Counted from the first letter of the stretch, positions 16,247 to 27,026 are shown. The stretch: 51,108 nucleotides of DNA from Wohlfahrtiimonas larvae (GCF_002006755.1 NZ_MVDO01000077.1:1-51108); one strand, 5' to 3'. Notes: generated by a model from the sequence alone, not told the origin. Numbers and translations: made by a program.

Positions 16247-17767
16247 ATGACAACAATTTCACCAGCAACATACGGTTTCCCAGTTCAACTCAAAAAAAGA
16301 TATGACAACTTCATTGGTGGCAAATGGGTTCCACCTATTAAAGGAGAATATTTTGAAAATATCACTCCGATCACAGGCAAAGCAATCTGTGAAGTTGCAT
16401 CATCATCTGTGGAAGATATTGAAGTTGCACTAGATGCTGCACATCACGCACAAAAAACTTGGGGCAAGACCTCGCCAGCTGAACGAGCATCTATTCTCAA
16501 TAGAATTGCTGATCGATTAGAAGAAAACTTAGAATTATTAGCATCTGTTGAAACTTGGGATAATGGTAAAGCGCTACGTGAAACAATGGCTGCGGATATT
16601 CCACTGGGAATTGATCACTTCAGATACTTTGCAGGCTGTATTCGAGCCCAAGAAGGTGCATTAAGCCAAATAGATGAAAATACAGTTGCCTACCACTTTC
16701 ATGAACCCATTGGCGTTGTTGGGCAAATCATTCCTTGGAACTTCCCTATTTTGATGGCATGTTGGAAAATTGCACCAGCACTGGCCGCTGGCAATAGCAT
16801 TGTTCTCAAACCTGCCAAATTTACACCAATATCTATACTAGTTTTCGCAGAACTCATTCAAGACATCTTGCCACCAGGAACATTAAATATTATCAATGGC
16901 TCAGGAGCTGTCATTGGAGAACATCTCGCAAAATCACCTCGCATTGCTAAAGTTGGCTTTACTGGTTCAACTGAAGTTGGCCAGACCATTATGCGTTGTG
17001 CCGCTGAAAACGTCATTCCTGTTACATTAGAATTAGGTGGTAAATCACCTAATATTTTCTTTGAAGATGTCATGGCAAAAAATGATGGCTACTTAGATAA
17101 AGCATTAGAAGGCTTTGCCATGTTTGCCTTAAACCAAGGCGAAATCTGTACATGTCCAAGCCGTGTATTAATCCAAGAATCCATTTATGAGCAATTTATT
17201 GAAAAAGCAGTGAAACGTGTTAAAGCCATTCAGCAAGGCAATCCCATGGATCGTACAACCATGATGGGCGCACAAGTATCACAGCAACAAGTTGATACTA
17301 TCATGAAATATATCCAAATTGGCAAAGATGAAGGTGCGGAACTTTTAACTGGTGGTAATCGTGCAGATTTAGGTGGTGATTTATCAGGCGGTTTCTATAT
17401 TGAACCAACCATCTTCAAAGGTACGAATGATATGCGCATTTTCCAAGAAGAAATTTTTGGCCCTGTACTAGCAGTCACAACCTTTAAAGACGAAGAAGAA
17501 GCCTTAGCAATCGCTAACGATACAATTTATGGTTTAGGCTCCGGGGTTTGGAGCCGAAACGGTAATATCGCTTATAGAATGGGTCGTGGTATTCAAGCAG
17601 GACGAGTATGGACAAACTGCTATCACCAATATCCAGCACATGCTGCATTTGGTGGTTACAAAATGTCTGGCTTTGGCCGTGAAACTCATAAGATGATTTT
17701 AAATCATTACCAACAAACTAAAAACTTATTAGTGAGCTATTCAGAAGAGCCGATGGGATTTTTCTAA
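16247..17767 (+). CDS. NAD(P)-dependent aldehyde dehydrogenase, AldB/ExaC type
   Basis: 506 residues from ATG 16247, which has GAGGAG seven bases upstream; an in-frame ATG at 16232 overlaps that binding site and is unlikely. It oxidises aldehydes, probably acetaldehyde or similar, to acids. Motifs: [23 protein letters not shown] (coenzyme and oxyanion Asn), [19 protein letters not shown] (general base Glu), and the nucleophilic Cys in [11 protein letters not shown] near residue 302. The double-Cys CTC and the N-terminal [12 protein letters not shown]-like stretch ([13 protein letters not shown]) mark the AldB/ExaC/AcoD group. It is monocistronic with a clean terminator. Confidence 0.92.
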   Translation: MTTISPATYGFPVQLKKRYDNFIGGKWVPPIKGEYFENITPITGKAICEVASSSVEDIEVALDAAHHAQKTWGKTSPAERASILNRIADRLEENLELLASVETWDNGKALRETMAADIPLGIDHFRYFAGCIRAQEGALSQIDENTVAYHFHEPIGVVGQIIPWNFPILMACWKIAPALAAGNSIVLKPAKFTPISILVFAELIQDILPPGTLNIINGSGAVIGEHLAKSPRIAKVGFTGSTEVGQTIMRCAAENVIPVTLELGGKSPNIFFEDVMAKNDGYLDKALEGFAMFALNQGEICTCPSRVLIQESIYEQFIEKAVKRVKAIQQGNPMDRTTMMGAQVSQQQVDTIMKYIQIGKDEGAELLTGGNRADLGGDLSGGFYIEPTIFKGTNDMRIFQEEIFGPVLAVTTFKDEEEALAIANDTIYGLGSGVWSRNGNIAYRMGRGIQAGRVWTNCYHQYPAHAAFGGYKMSGFGRETHKMILNHYQQTKNLLVSYSEEPMGFF

Positions 17768-17791
17768 ATATTAACACTTAGCTCATATAAC

Positions 17792-17820
17792 AAAGCCTGA
17801 TTAGAAATAATCAGGCTTTT
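17792..17820. terminator. Bidirectional terminator after the aldehyde dehydrogenase
   Basis: AAAGCCTGATTA (17792-17803), loop GAAA and TAATCAGGCTTT (17808-17819): 12 perfect pairs and a stable tetraloop between convergent genes. Confidence 0.9.
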
Positions 17821-17845
17821 AAACTATATCATTAAATATAAGATA

Positions 17846-20347
17846 TTATCCACGGCAAGAAACTGATAATACCCTGCCTTTACGATAAACTATGCGACAT
17901 TGCTGATTATTCTTCGCACCACCACACATTGCGGCTGAAATACTAATATTATTAACTTTGCAACCAGCTAAAGCCCCTTTACTATTATAAATCATACTCA
18001 TACGGCCTGAAATAGCTTGTGGCGGCGCTGTTAAAATTGTTTCAGATTGAGCACCTTTTGCCCCCATTGTAGGCATAACCCCACGAATAGGTTGATCATT
18101 GGCAACATTACTAGCTGTATTAGCTTTTGCTACCGTTGGTGAACGCCGAGTATTTGCCACTATTCTTGCATTAATTTGATGTAATGTTTCTAAATTTGGC
18201 TCGCCTGTTACCTTATGACTATAGCGTTTTTGAAATGTTTCAATCATTTTTTTTGTTGTGGGGCCAGTCAAACCGTCAGCTTTCAATTTATAACCAAGCT
18301 TCACTAAACCTTCTTGCACACTTTTGACTGTTTGCTTTTTCAAGGTATTTTGCAAATCATCTGTAATGTCAGGATTAATAGGTAATTTATGATCTTTCTT
18401 GAATTTCTCAATAGAATCATTGGTAGCTTTACCCTGCAACCCATCAATTTTTCCATTGAAGTATCCTAATGCAGTCAAATATTCTTGAGCTTTTTGTGTT
18501 TTCTCTTTCAAAATACGTTGCTCTTCTAAGATATCTAAATACATTTGAACATAATTTTCTTTATTAACATCTCCCAATACTATTAATAAAATACCTATAT
18601 CCAACTGAGTAGGATCTGATTCTGGCAATTTATATTGTTTTCGTAAATCCATCACAATCTTACGTGTTTTAGGACCAAGTGTACCTGTTGGCGCGTCTGC
18701 CAATAAACCTTTATCATTCAAATAACGCTGGATGCGAGTAATCGTTTGGCTATTCATCTTGGCATTTGTCTGACGCCCAACTTTACCATCTATACCTAAA
18801 CCATTATCTGCTTGAAAAGCTTTAATAGATTCGGTTAATGCTTCACTAGACTTACCATCAACTTCATCCTTAAAGTATCCCAATACTGCCAACATTAATT
18901 GCAACTGAACTGTATCTTCAACACCATGATCAGGATTAAAGCTTGCAACGCTTCCAACAATATCATCGACATGCAATTCATCAGATGAAGTGGAAACAGA
19001 AGATTCATCTGATGCAACCACTGAAGTACCAATCGCTTCATCATCACCCTCTTCTTCTATGATACCATCCTCTTCTGAATGATCAATTTCAACACTTTGT
19101 GTATCTTCTATTGAAACATCATTCGTCATCTGACCTTCATTGAAAAGCATACTCAATGTTTCTGGCAGGAGCGAACCTATAGGTTGGATACCTGATACTT
19201 CCTCATAAGATTTTAAAGCATCTACTGTGCTTCTGCCCGGAATACCATCAATCCCCTGATCATATAACTCTAAATGCTTTAATTTTTCTTGAACTTTTTT
19301 CCAAATCATTTTTTCCAATGGTGCTTCCCATTTTGCGCTCATTATACCTGTCGGTTTTAAACCTATAGATACCTCAAAATCTTTAATTGCTTGTCGAGTG
19401 GAAGGTCCCATTTGCCCATCTAAAGTTCCCGCAGGAAACCCCGCTAATGTCAACCAAACTTGCAAGTTTAAAAGCTTACCTGCTGTTGCATTACTATCAA
19501 TCAAAAAGCCTGCCGTCATTGCTTCTGTTTTTGTTGGCTCTTCAATTTTTGTATCATCTTCAACTTTAGGCTTAATTTCCTCAGCTGGTTTTGTAGGCTC
19601 AATGACTGTAGTAGGTACAGAAACTTCCATATCTTCCACTAGTTTAATTTCAGGCTCTGCTATATCAACATTAGAAACTTTAGTTACAAATTTATTTCTA
19701 TTCTGAATAATATCTATTGTATTAGCATAAGATTTTTTCAATGCCACAATATCTGCCAATGACAAATGCCCTGTTTGCGGCAAATTTTCAGAAGACTGAA
19801 ACGCTTTCAAAGCCTTAGCAGAAGCATCATCCCAAATACCTGTAATAAATTCTGAATCTTCATCGAACAATAATCCCTGAAGAAAACGAACACCATCCTC
19901 TTCTAAATCAGCATACCAATCAGGTGTAATCTGCTTTTGTGGCTTCAAACCACGAGTTGTTTGATAACGTAAGATTGCTTCTTCTAAACCCTTATCATAA
20001 ATACCTTGCAGGTTGAAATTCTTTGAATTAACAGGCACACCCAACAATAAAAACCATAAACGAATACGTTCAATCATTTGAGAAGACACACCGGATGCAA
20101 TCTTTTGAGAGACCATCCAGCGCTGTACATTCTCATCATCATTCAGTACGGCATAGTCATACATTGTAAAACCGTGTTTATCTACAGTATTTAATAATTT
20201 GGGAGATCTTTGAACCTCTGTTTTCACCCCATCTAAACCAGATGATGAAACAACTGTAAAAATATCTTGTTCTGTTTTAGAAAAATTCAGGAAAGCTGGG
20301 ATAATAATAACAATCGCCAACCAACCGTATTTAAGGTATTTATTCAT
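17846..20347 (-). CDS. Exported or anchored protein with eight peptidoglycan-binding-like modules
   Basis: 833 residues; I do not recognise a named family. Residues 5-22 are a hydrophobic signal anchor. One ankyrin-like stretch follows (about 45-75, LLNTVDKHGFTMYDYAV). Then come eight PG_binding_1-like modules with the usual DGxxGxxTxxAxxxFQ pattern, in four tandem pairs: about 97-146 and 150-206, 290-346 and 350-404, 477-531 and 535-580, 616-669 and 673-728. Acidic Pro/Glu/Ser linkers (210-288, 405-475) separate them. The tail (780-833) has four cysteines and a basic end. No enzymatic domain is visible. Its AAGGA binding site lies in the mnmG stop region, so it is coupled to mnmG. It is probably a cell-wall scaffold facing the periplasm. 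Confidence 0.8.
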   Translation of the reverse strand: MNKYLKYGWLAIVIIIPAFLNFSKTEQDIFTVVSSSGLDGVKTEVQRSPKLLNTVDKHGFTMYDYAVLNDDENVQRWMVSQKIASGVSSQMIERIRLWFLLLGVPVNSKNFNLQGIYDKGLEEAILRYQTTRGLKPQKQITPDWYADLEEDGVRFLQGLLFDEDSEFITGIWDDASAKALKAFQSSENLPQTGHLSLADIVALKKSYANTIDIIQNRNKFVTKVSNVDIAEPEIKLVEDMEVSVPTTVIEPTKPAEEIKPKVEDDTKIEEPTKTEAMTAGFLIDSNATAGKLLNLQVWLTLAGFPAGTLDGQMGPSTRQAIKDFEVSIGLKPTGIMSAKWEAPLEKMIWKKVQEKLKHLELYDQGIDGIPGRSTVDALKSYEEVSGIQPIGSLLPETLSMLFNEGQMTNDVSIEDTQSVEIDHSEEDGIIEEEGDDEAIGTSVVASDESSVSTSSDELHVDDIVGSVASFNPDHGVEDTVQLQLMLAVLGYFKDEVDGKSSEALTESIKAFQADNGLGIDGKVGRQTNAKMNSQTITRIQRYLNDKGLLADAPTGTLGPKTRKIVMDLRKQYKLPESDPTQLDIGILLIVLGDVNKENYVQMYLDILEEQRILKEKTQKAQEYLTALGYFNGKIDGLQGKATNDSIEKFKKDHKLPINPDITDDLQNTLKKQTVKSVQEGLVKLGYKLKADGLTGPTTKKMIETFQKRYSHKVTGEPNLETLHQINARIVANTRRSPTVAKANTASNVANDQPIRGVMPTMGAKGAQSETILTAPPQAISGRMSMIYNSKGALAGCKVNNISISAAMCGGAKNNQQCRIVYRKGRVLSVSCRG

Positions 20348-20349
20348 CT

Positions 20350-22242
20350 TTATTCCTTAATTGTTGGAATGAGTCCTTTTCTTAAAAGTACCAATAATAG
20401 AGAAATTGCTGCAGGTGTCACACCTTGGATGCGCGAAGCTTGACCTATTGTTTCAGGCTTCTGGCGGGTTAATTTCTCGCACTGTTCCCTAGATAAGCCT
20501 TTAATTGCTGCATAATCGATATTATGTGGCAATTTAGCTTCTTCAAATTTTTTATTGCGCGCTATTTCATCCATTCCACGTTGAATATAACCTTCATATT
20601 TTGTCTGAATAACCACTTCTTCAATTGCAATGCGAGATAAATCATCAAATTGAGGCGCTTCAGGTAATTTTTCTAAAGCTTCAAATGTTACTTCAGGACG
20701 TTTTAACAGTGTCAATGCTCGCATATTATGAGGCATAACTACGGAAGTTTCTGCTTGCAATTGTTTACCTTGCTCAGACTCCACTGCAACCATCCAATCA
20801 CGTAAACGACCTTCTGCTGCAATACGATCTTCATTTTTCTGCAAATAATGTTGCCATTGGTCATCACTCACTAAACCTAATTCATAACCGATTGGTGTTA
20901 AACGTTCATCCGCATTATCTTCACGTAAAATTAAACGATATTCTGAACGAGATGTGAACATACGATAAGGTTCTTGAACGCCTTGTGTGATCAAGTCATC
21001 CAACATTACACCGATGTATGATTCATGACGAAGTGGATACCATTCTTCTTTACCCAAGTAATTACGTGCAGCATTTAATCCTGCGATCAAACCTTGTGCA
21101 GCAGCTTCCTCATAACCAGTTGTACCATTGATTTGTCCTGCAAAGTACAAGTTCTGAATTGCTTTAGTTTCTAACGTAAATTTCAAATCACGAGGATCAA
21201 AGAAATCATACTCAATCGCATAACCAGGGCGTGTAATGTGTGCATTTTCTAAACCTGGAATACTGTGAACTAAGTTGATTTGCACATCAAATGGCAAACT
21301 TGTTGAAATACCATTTGGATAATATTCATAAGTTGATAAGCCTTCAGGCTCTAAAAATACATGATGGCGATCTTTATCCGCAAAACGCATGATCTTATCT
21401 TCAACCGATGGACAATATCTTGGGCCAATGCCTTCAATTACACCTGCATACATTGGTGAACGATCTAAACCGCCACGAATGATTTCGTGCGTACGTTCAT
21501 TGGTATAAGTTGTCCAACAAGAGATTTGGCGCGGATGTTGCAATCTTTCTCTCATGTAAGAGAAATATGGCACAGGATCATCACCTTTTTGTTCTTCCAT
21601 ACCTGAAAAATCAATCGTACGACCATCAATGCGTGGCGGTGTACCAGTTTTCAAGCGATGAATATTCAAAGGCAATTCACGCAATTTTTTCGCCAAACTA
21701 TTCGATGGTGGATCGCCCATGCGACCGCCTTCATAATTGGACATACCAACATGAATCAAGCCTGATAAGAATGTGCCTGCTGTCAATACAACGGAATGAC
21801 CATGAAAGCGAATGCCAGATTGCGTCACAACGCCTGTGATTTTATCACCTTCAATGATGAAATCATCCGCTGCTTGTTGGAAAATAAAGAGGTTTTCTTG
21901 CTCTTCCACATATTTACGGACAGCAGCACGATACAAAGCACGATCCGCTTGCGCACGTGAAGAACGAACCGCGGGGCCTTTAGATGCATTCAAAATACGG
22001 AATTGAATACCACCTAAGTCTGTCGCTTTCGCCATCAAACCGCCAAGTGCATCGATCTCTTTAACGATCTGCCCTTTCCCAATCCCGCCGATTGCTGGGT
22101 TACAGCTCATCTGCCCGATTGTTTCAATGTTATGTGTTAATAATAATGTGGGAACACCCAATCTTGCTGAAGCCATCGCTGCTTCTGTACCAGCATGTCC
22201 GCCACCGACGATAATTACGCCAAAATGTCTAGGAAAGTCCAT
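20350..22242 (-). CDS. mnmG: tRNA uridine-5-carboxymethylaminomethyl modification enzyme MnmG (GidA)
   Basis: 630 residues, the normal length. FAD-binding [17 protein letters not shown] at 13-29, [12 protein letters not shown] with the catalytic Cys, [13 protein letters not shown], and the second Cys motif [14 protein letters not shown]. It modifies the wobble uridine of several tRNAs together with MnmE. The order mnmG then rsmG is common elsewhere; here the next gene is instead the 833-residue PG-binding-like protein, two bases after the stop. Confidence 0.96.
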   Translation of the reverse strand: MDFPRHFGVIIVGGGHAGTEAAMASARLGVPTLLLTHNIETIGQMSCNPAIGGIGKGQIVKEIDALGGLMAKATDLGGIQFRILNASKGPAVRSSRAQADRALYRAAVRKYVEEQENLFIFQQAADDFIIEGDKITGVVTQSGIRFHGHSVVLTAGTFLSGLIHVGMSNYEGGRMGDPPSNSLAKKLRELPLNIHRLKTGTPPRIDGRTIDFSGMEEQKGDDPVPYFSYMRERLQHPRQISCWTTYTNERTHEIIRGGLDRSPMYAGVIEGIGPRYCPSVEDKIMRFADKDRHHVFLEPEGLSTYEYYPNGISTSLPFDVQINLVHSIPGLENAHITRPGYAIEYDFFDPRDLKFTLETKAIQNLYFAGQINGTTGYEEAAAQGLIAGLNAARNYLGKEEWYPLRHESYIGVMLDDLITQGVQEPYRMFTSRSEYRLILREDNADERLTPIGYELGLVSDDQWQHYLQKNEDRIAAEGRLRDWMVAVESEQGKQLQAETSVVMPHNMRALTLLKRPEVTFEALEKLPEAPQFDDLSRIAIEEVVIQTKYEGYIQRGMDEIARNKKFEEAKLPHNIDYAAIKGLSREQCEKLTRQKPETIGQASRIQGVTPAAISLLLVLLRKGLIPTIKE

Positions 22243-22418
22243 AAATACACTTATATCTTAAAGAAAAGCAAAACAGCTATCTTATCAGTTTTATGATGAA
22301 ATCCCAATAAGCCATACAGATATTTACATATAAGATTTTACATATAATTTATAAATTCACTGGTAAACTCACAATATATCTATTATCCTCGATATATAGA
22401 TATATTAAAGGAGCGATC

Positions 22419-23420
22419 ATGCAAAAGAAAATTCCGATTTCATTATTAGATTTAGTCCCTGTTGGCGAAGGGCAAACCATTGCAACAGCAATCAACCAAT
22501 CTGTTGAATTGGCACAATGCGCTGAAAACGTAGGCTTTAAAAGATTCTGGTTGGCTGAACATCACAACATGGCTGGCATTGCAAGTGCTGCAACATCCCT
22601 TTTGTTGTGCCACATTGGGAATCATACACAAAAAATCAGAATTGGCGCAGGCGGAATCATGTTGCCTAACCATTCACCTTTAGTGATTGCAGAGCAATTT
22701 GGCACATTGGCAACGCTTTTCCCTGATCGCATTGATTTAGGTTTAGGTAGAGCGCCCGGAAGCGATATGACAACCGCAACTGCACTTCGTCGTAATCAAC
22801 AAAAATCTGATCATTTCCCGAGCGATGTTGTGGAACTGCAATATTATTTGAACTCTGATGATGATACAGATTTAGTCAAAGCATTTCCCGGCCGAGGCAC
22901 AAAGATTCCGTTATGGATGCTAGGTTCTAGTTTATTTGGTGCGCAATTAGCAGCACATCTAGGTTTGCCTTATGCATTTGCCTCACACTTTGCACCGCAA
23001 ATGTTAAAACAAGCGGTGGAAGTTTATCGCCAGCAATTTAAACCATCAAAACAATTAGCTGAGCCTTATGTCAGCATTGCTGCAAATTTAGTCTTGAGCG
23101 AAACAGTTGAAGATGCTGAATATCACTTCACATCGAAACAGCAAGCTTTTACAAATTTAAGGCGCAATCAGGCAGGATTAACACCAAAACCAATCAAAGA
23201 TATTGAAACCTTTTGGTCACCTGTCGAAAAACAAAGCACAAGCGCCGCGTTATCTTGTTCCTTTATCGGCACAGTGGATTCTGTGTCACCTCAAATTGAT
23301 GCATTCCTAGCTGAATATCAACCGGAGGAATTGATTGTCACTTGCGGTATTTATGATCAAGCAGCACGTTTAAAAACATTAAAACTTGCCAAAGCATTAC
23401 CACAATTTCAGTTTATGTAA
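22419..23420 (+). CDS. Luciferase-like (LLM) flavin-dependent monooxygenase, MsnO8/YhbW type
   Basis: 333 residues with the bacterial luciferase-like TIM barrel. Motifs: [11 protein letters not shown] near the start, [16 protein letters not shown] (active-site His region), [39 protein letters not shown]. These are characteristic of the MsnO8/YhbW subgroup, whose substrates are mostly unknown. AAAGGAGCG is the ribosome binding site. It ends at a hairpin shared with the convergent tehB. Confidence 0.85.
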   Translation: MQKKIPISLLDLVPVGEGQTIATAINQSVELAQCAENVGFKRFWLAEHHNMAGIASAATSLLLCHIGNHTQKIRIGAGGIMLPNHSPLVIAEQFGTLATLFPDRIDLGLGRAPGSDMTTATALRRNQQKSDHFPSDVVELQYYLNSDDDTDLVKAFPGRGTKIPLWMLGSSLFGAQLAAHLGLPYAFASHFAPQMLKQAVEVYRQQFKPSKQLAEPYVSIAANLVLSETVEDAEYHFTSKQQAFTNLRRNQAGLTPKPIKDIETFWSPVEKQSTSAALSCSFIGTVDSVSPQIDAFLAEYQPEELIVTCGIYDQAARLKTLKLAKALPQFQFM

Positions 23421-23440
23421 TTGAGTTCCAAAACGATCTA

Positions 23441-23475
23441 AAAAGCTCTTTTTCTCCTGAGGGAAAAGAGCTTAA
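23441..23475. terminator. Hairpin between the LLM gene and tehB
   Basis: AAGCTCTTTT (23443-23452) pairs with AAAAGAGCTT (23464-23473), and TCTCC/GGG extend the stem. It lacks a strong T-run on the plus strand; on the minus strand TTTTTAG follows. Probably a bidirectional terminator. Confidence 0.65.
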
Positions 23476-23489
23476 TCAATGAGTGCTAA

Positions 23490-24089
23490 TTATTTAAGGC
23501 GCTTTGCCAATATCGTTGCAAACTGTAATTTCACACGATTGCCATTGGCATCTAAACGATGTAATTCACCCACATCTTCGTTATAAGTCACAATTTCCCA
23601 ATCTTTATAATATTCCTGCAATTCGCCTTCTTTAAAAGTGAATGAGAAACCCTGATCACATGGATATTGCGCTGTATCCATTGCTGATACAATTAAGTTA
23701 TAACCATTCACATTAGTATGCTCTTGCATATTACGAATAATATCTGGCACACGATCTGCATTCAAAAACATGAAAACTACGGTTGAGAAAATAAAATCAT
23801 ACTGCCCTTCGATTGCCCCTGTATTAATATCATAAATTGAAGGATTAATATTGGTTAATGCTTCTTTAGCAATAATATTCTTAAGGGCATAAATGCTATT
23901 GCCATTAACATCTACCGATGTCACATCAAACCCCAATGAATTCAGATACAAGCTATTACGCCCTTGCCCACAGCCGAGATCAAATGCTTTACAAGGCTGA
24001 ATAATTTTAGTTGCCGCAACCACATCTGTATGTGGCATCGTTAAATCATAATTTTTATGATAATAATCAACTGTACGAACTTTACTCAT
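23490..24089 (-). CDS. tehB: SAM-dependent methyltransferase TehB-like
   Basis: 199 residues, class I methyltransferase. FDLGCGQGRNSLYLNSLGFDVTSVD is the SAM-binding motif I and strand 2, in the form typical of TehB. The N-terminus (YYHKNYDLTMPHTDVV) and the late segment FSFTFKEGELQEYYKDWE also follow E. coli TehB. TehB methylates tellurite and selenium compounds using SAM and confers tellurite tolerance when overexpressed; its natural substrate is unsettled. There is no tehA neighbour. Given the selenoprotein SelD in this genome, a role in selenium detoxification is conceivable but not shown. Confidence 0.85.
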   Translation of the reverse strand: MSKVRTVDYYHKNYDLTMPHTDVVAATKIIQPCKAFDLGCGQGRNSLYLNSLGFDVTSVDVNGNSIYALKNIIAKEALTNINPSIYDINTGAIEGQYDFIFSTVVFMFLNADRVPDIIRNMQEHTNVNGYNLIVSAMDTAQYPCDQGFSFTFKEGELQEYYKDWEIVTYNEDVGELHRLDANGNRVKLQFATILAKRLK

Positions 24090-24221
24090 TTTTCTTGTCT
24101 CACATTAAAAGATTTAATAGAGCATTATTATAACAGTTATCTTACGGATGATAGTGCTAACATCATTGTCTTAATTGAGTTATTTTTTACAAAAAATTTA
24201 GATTTATTTTTTTGACAAGCG

Positions 24222-24265
24222 TATAATTCGATGAAATCATTTGCAAATGAGAACTTTTATCAATT
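24222..24265 (+). promoter_or_regulatory. Promoter and Fur-like site of the iron-uptake operon
   Basis: A consensus TATAAT (24222-24227) is followed at 24241-24265 by TTGCAAATGAGAACTTTTAT and CAATT. The AAATGAGAA half and the TTATCAATT half resemble a Fur box (two GATAAT-like arms). Its position over the start of transcription would suit iron repression. The match is imperfect. Confidence 0.5.
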
Positions 24266-24297
24266 AAGTATTTAAGAAATAAAGGAAAATAAAGAGC

Positions 24298-24852
24298 ATG
24301 TATACAAAAATCGGTCTCACAAGTTTGCTTATTCTAACTTCATATGGTTTTGCTCAAGAATACCCTGTTGGTCAGCCTATCATTGAAAATGGTATGGAAA
24401 TTCAAGGGGTTTATTTGCAACCAATCACAATGGATACAGAAGAAGGTTCACATAAAATGCATCATTTACCGGCTGTAGAAGCTGATGTGCATTTAGAAGC
24501 AGATATTCATGCTGTGGAAGATAACCCAAATGGTTTTGCTGAAGGTGATTGGATTCCATATTTAGTTGTGGATTACTCTATCCAACGCATTGATAAAGAT
24601 GGCAGCCCAAAACAGAGCGGCACTTTCATGCCAATGGTTGCTAATGATGGCCCTCATTATGGTGAAAACTTAAAATTAGATGGCGTAGGTAAATATAAAG
24701 TCAACTTTAAAATCTCACCACCTTCATACAACAAAGAAGCTACATTCGGCCGACATATTGACAAAGAAACTGGGGTTGCACCATGGTTTGAGCCCTTCAA
24801 CGTAGAATGGGAATTTGACTATGCTGGTACTGGCCGTAAAGGTAGTTACTAG
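24298..24852 (+). CDS. Periplasmic P19-type iron-binding protein (Tp34/FetP family)
   Basis: 184 residues. A signal peptide (1-19, ending YGFAQ) precedes an immunoglobulin-like P19 domain. MHHLPAVEADVH, a second Asp/His segment (HLEADIHAV) and MPMVANDGPHYGENL contain the Met, His, Glu and Asp residues that bind copper and iron in P19/FetP. In Campylobacter and E. coli F11 this protein hands Fe2+/Fe3+ to an FTR1-type permease. It is first in the iron operon and is followed by an internal partial terminator, so it may be made in excess over the membrane components. Confidence 0.88.
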   Translation: MYTKIGLTSLLILTSYGFAQEYPVGQPIIENGMEIQGVYLQPITMDTEEGSHKMHHLPAVEADVHLEADIHAVEDNPNGFAEGDWIPYLVVDYSIQRIDKDGSPKQSGTFMPMVANDGPHYGENLKLDGVGKYKVNFKISPPSYNKEATFGRHIDKETGVAPWFEPFNVEWEFDYAGTGRKGSY

Positions 24853-24867
24853 TCAAGCAAGATAAAG

Positions 24868-24894
24868 CGCATGAACACCAAATCATGCGTTTTT
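24868..24894 (+). terminator. Partial terminator inside the iron operon
   Basis: CGCATGA (24868-24874) pairs with TCATGCG (24883-24889) across an 8-base loop, followed by five Ts. It lies between the P19 gene and the cupredoxin gene. Without a visible new promoter it would act as a step-down element. Confidence 0.65.
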
Positions 24895-24934
24895 CTTATT
24901 TCAATCATCTATTTAGAGTTTAATAAAAATATCT

Positions 24935-25273
24935 ATGAAAAAGCTCATTATATTATTTACACTTGGGTTATTCATTCTATCTGCTAACGCTATAGCAAAA
25001 GACAATAAATATACAGTTCAATTAGAAATGAATGATGGCGATCTAATCCCTTTAGTACTTGAAGTCCCTGCCAAAACCAAAATCAGAATTGAAGTCAAAA
25101 ATATCGGTACTCAGCCTGCTGAATTTGAAAGCACACAATTACGAAAAGAAAAAGTATTAGCACCAGGCGCAAAATCTGTTGTTGTCATTGCACCATTAAA
25201 ACCAGGTAGCTATGAATTTTTTGATGATTTCCACTTAGATCATCCTCGCGGCACAATTTTAGTTAAAGAATAA
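24935..25273 (+). CDS. Secreted cupredoxin-domain protein (EfeO N-domain-like)
   Basis: 112 residues: a signal peptide (to about ANAIA, residue 21), then one cupredoxin_1 fold. The segments ipLVLEVPAKTKIRIEVKNIG, PAEFESTQL and the PGSYEFFDDFHLDHPRG end are like the N-terminal domain of E. coli EfeO and like free-standing proteins of EfeUOB-type operons. The usual type 1 copper set is not complete; DDFH and D are left, so it may bind iron or copper weakly. It lies 16 bases upstream of the FTR1 permease gene, in the same operon. Confidence 0.85.
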   Translation: MKKLIILFTLGLFILSANAIAKDNKYTVQLEMNDGDLIPLVLEVPAKTKIRIEVKNIGTQPAEFESTQLRKEKVLAPGAKSVVVIAPLKPGSYEFFDDFHLDHPRGTILVKE

Positions 25274-25289
25274 AAATTAAAGGCAACTC

Positions 25290-26132
25290 ATGGGAAATGT
25301 ATTATTTGTTGTATGGCGTGAAAGCTTTGAAGCCTTGCTCGTTATTGGCATTATCTACAGCTGGATCAAACGCCATCCTGACACTAAAAATGGCATGAAT
25401 TTTTTATGGGGCGGCGTTGCTTTAGGCGTAGCTATCTCTATAATTCTAGCACTAGCAATCTATGGCGTTTTCAGCACATTAGAAGATATTTGGCAAACAA
25501 GCTTCATGATCTTCATGGAAATATTGGCCTGTATTTTGATTGTACAAATGGTTTATTGGATGAATAAACATGGTAAAGAAATGAGCCAAGCTTTAATTCA
25601 AGGCATCGATCGAAATACAAAAAAACATTCTTGGTGGGGAGCTCTTTTCATTATCGCCATTGCCATTGCACGAGAAGGCAGTGAAATTGTTGTCTTTCTC
25701 TCTGCAATCATCATGAATTTAACACCTGAAACAACTGGCGCTTTTGCCATTGAAGTATTAATAGGCTTAGCAATCGCAGGTGTCACATTAATTGCATTTA
25801 TCTATACTTCCAAAATTATTTCTTGGAAATGGTTCTTCACAATTACAGGCATCATGTTGTTATTTTTAGCTGCAACACTCTTACTTCGCGCAACTGATGA
25901 GATTGCCAACTTATTCCTAGAATATGACATCGATTTACCAGAATTTTTTGAAATGTCATTATGGGATACCAGTAGCTTACTTGATGATGGTCAAGGTATA
26001 GGTAATTTCTTATCATCTTTCTTTGCTTACCGTTCTCAACCTACAGGGTTATCGGTTACTGTATTTATTGTTTATTGGATCATTGTTGGCTTAATATTTT
26101 GGAGAGGTTCTCGTGGACAAAAAAATCATTAG
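25290..26132 (+). CDS. efeU: FTR1-family iron permease (EfeU)
   Basis: 280 residues, seven predicted membrane helices. The two REXXE iron motifs are present: WRESFEALLVIGII near residue 10 and AREGSEIVVFLSA near residue 127. It imports ferric or oxidised ferrous iron through the inner membrane. ATG 25290 has AAAGG upstream. It overlaps the next gene by 20 bases. Confidence 0.93.
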   Translation: MGNVLFVVWRESFEALLVIGIIYSWIKRHPDTKNGMNFLWGGVALGVAISIILALAIYGVFSTLEDIWQTSFMIFMEILACILIVQMVYWMNKHGKEMSQALIQGIDRNTKKHSWWGALFIIAIAIAREGSEIVVFLSAIIMNLTPETTGAFAIEVLIGLAIAGVTLIAFIYTSKIISWKWFFTITGIMLLFLAATLLLRATDEIANLFLEYDIDLPEFFEMSLWDTSSLLDDGQGIGNFLSSFFAYRSQPTGLSVTVFIVYWIIVGLIFWRGSRGQKNH

Positions 26133-27024
26133 CCTATGCATTCTTATATTATCCACCACATTTGGCAATGCAAAAGTTGGTCGACAAGCCATTTTACAAT
26201 CTAGCGATCAACCACCTATCGTTGCATTAGGTGATATTCCCAATCCTAAACAATTTCAGCCTGCCATTGATGCATATATGAAAATTGCCACAGAACGCAT
26301 GCGAAATATTGAAACACTGCTAACACAATTATCAGAAGCATTAGAGCACAATGATTTAACATCGGCCCAACAAAAATATATAGAAGCTCATTATCAATAT
26401 GAAACTATTCGCCCTGTTGTATTAGTGTTTGGCAACATTGATCGCATGATTAACTCAAGGGCTGAAGCATTTTTAGCACGCGAACAAGATCCTAATTTCA
26501 AAGGCTTTCATGCCGTTGAATATGAGCTCTTCGCACAAAAAAATGTTGAAAAAGCCTTGTTGGAAAATCAAAAGCTCTTAAAAAATGTGAAAGATTTAGC
26601 AAAACGTGTTGCAATTGAAACGATATTTTTGCCAAAACTCGTACAATCTGCACCTGATTTCGCAGAGAATATTTTAGAAAATAAGCTTTCTGGACATGAC
26701 AATATCTATAGTGGTGCAGATTTAGGTGAAATTGTGGCCAATCTTGAAGGAATTGACCTTGTTATTACACAATTACAAGGCTTTATTCCACAAGAACTAT
26801 TACAAACCACTTTGCCATTAGATATCAAAATCCGCTCACGATTACAAAAATATATGATAGATACTGGATTTATGCCCTACTCAGCATTAACAAATGAAGA
26901 TAAACACGAATTGTATGGTGATGTTTCTGCATTAGCTGAACAATTAGCCAAGTTACGAAGCATATTAAAAGTACAGGTTTACCATCAATTTAATGGTTTA
27001 GATATTAAGAATGAGGAGAAATAA
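26113..27024 (+). CDS. efeO: EfeO-type periplasmic protein (M75/imelysin domain)
   Basis: 303 residues from GTG 26113 (GGAGAGG six bases upstream). A signal peptide (to about FGNAK) is followed by an M75 imelysin-like helical domain with the conserved HxxE motif in GFHAVEYELF, and YSGADLGEIVANLEGI later. E. coli EfeO carries a cupredoxin in front of M75; here that domain is the separate gene at 24935. EfeO is thought to bind Fe in the periplasm and feed EfeU. Its start lies within the efeU end, so the two are coupled. Confidence 0.9.
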   Translation: MDKKIISLCILILSTTFGNAKVGRQAILQSSDQPPIVALGDIPNPKQFQPAIDAYMKIATERMRNIETLLTQLSEALEHNDLTSAQQKYIEAHYQYETIRPVVLVFGNIDRMINSRAEAFLAREQDPNFKGFHAVEYELFAQKNVEKALLENQKLLKNVKDLAKRVAIETIFLPKLVQSAPDFAENILENKLSGHDNIYSGADLGEIVANLEGIDLVITQLQGFIPQELLQTTLPLDIKIRSRLQKYMIDTGFMPYSALTNEDKHELYGDVSALAEQLAKLRSILKVQVYHQFNGLDIKNEEK

Positions 27025-27026
27025 AT

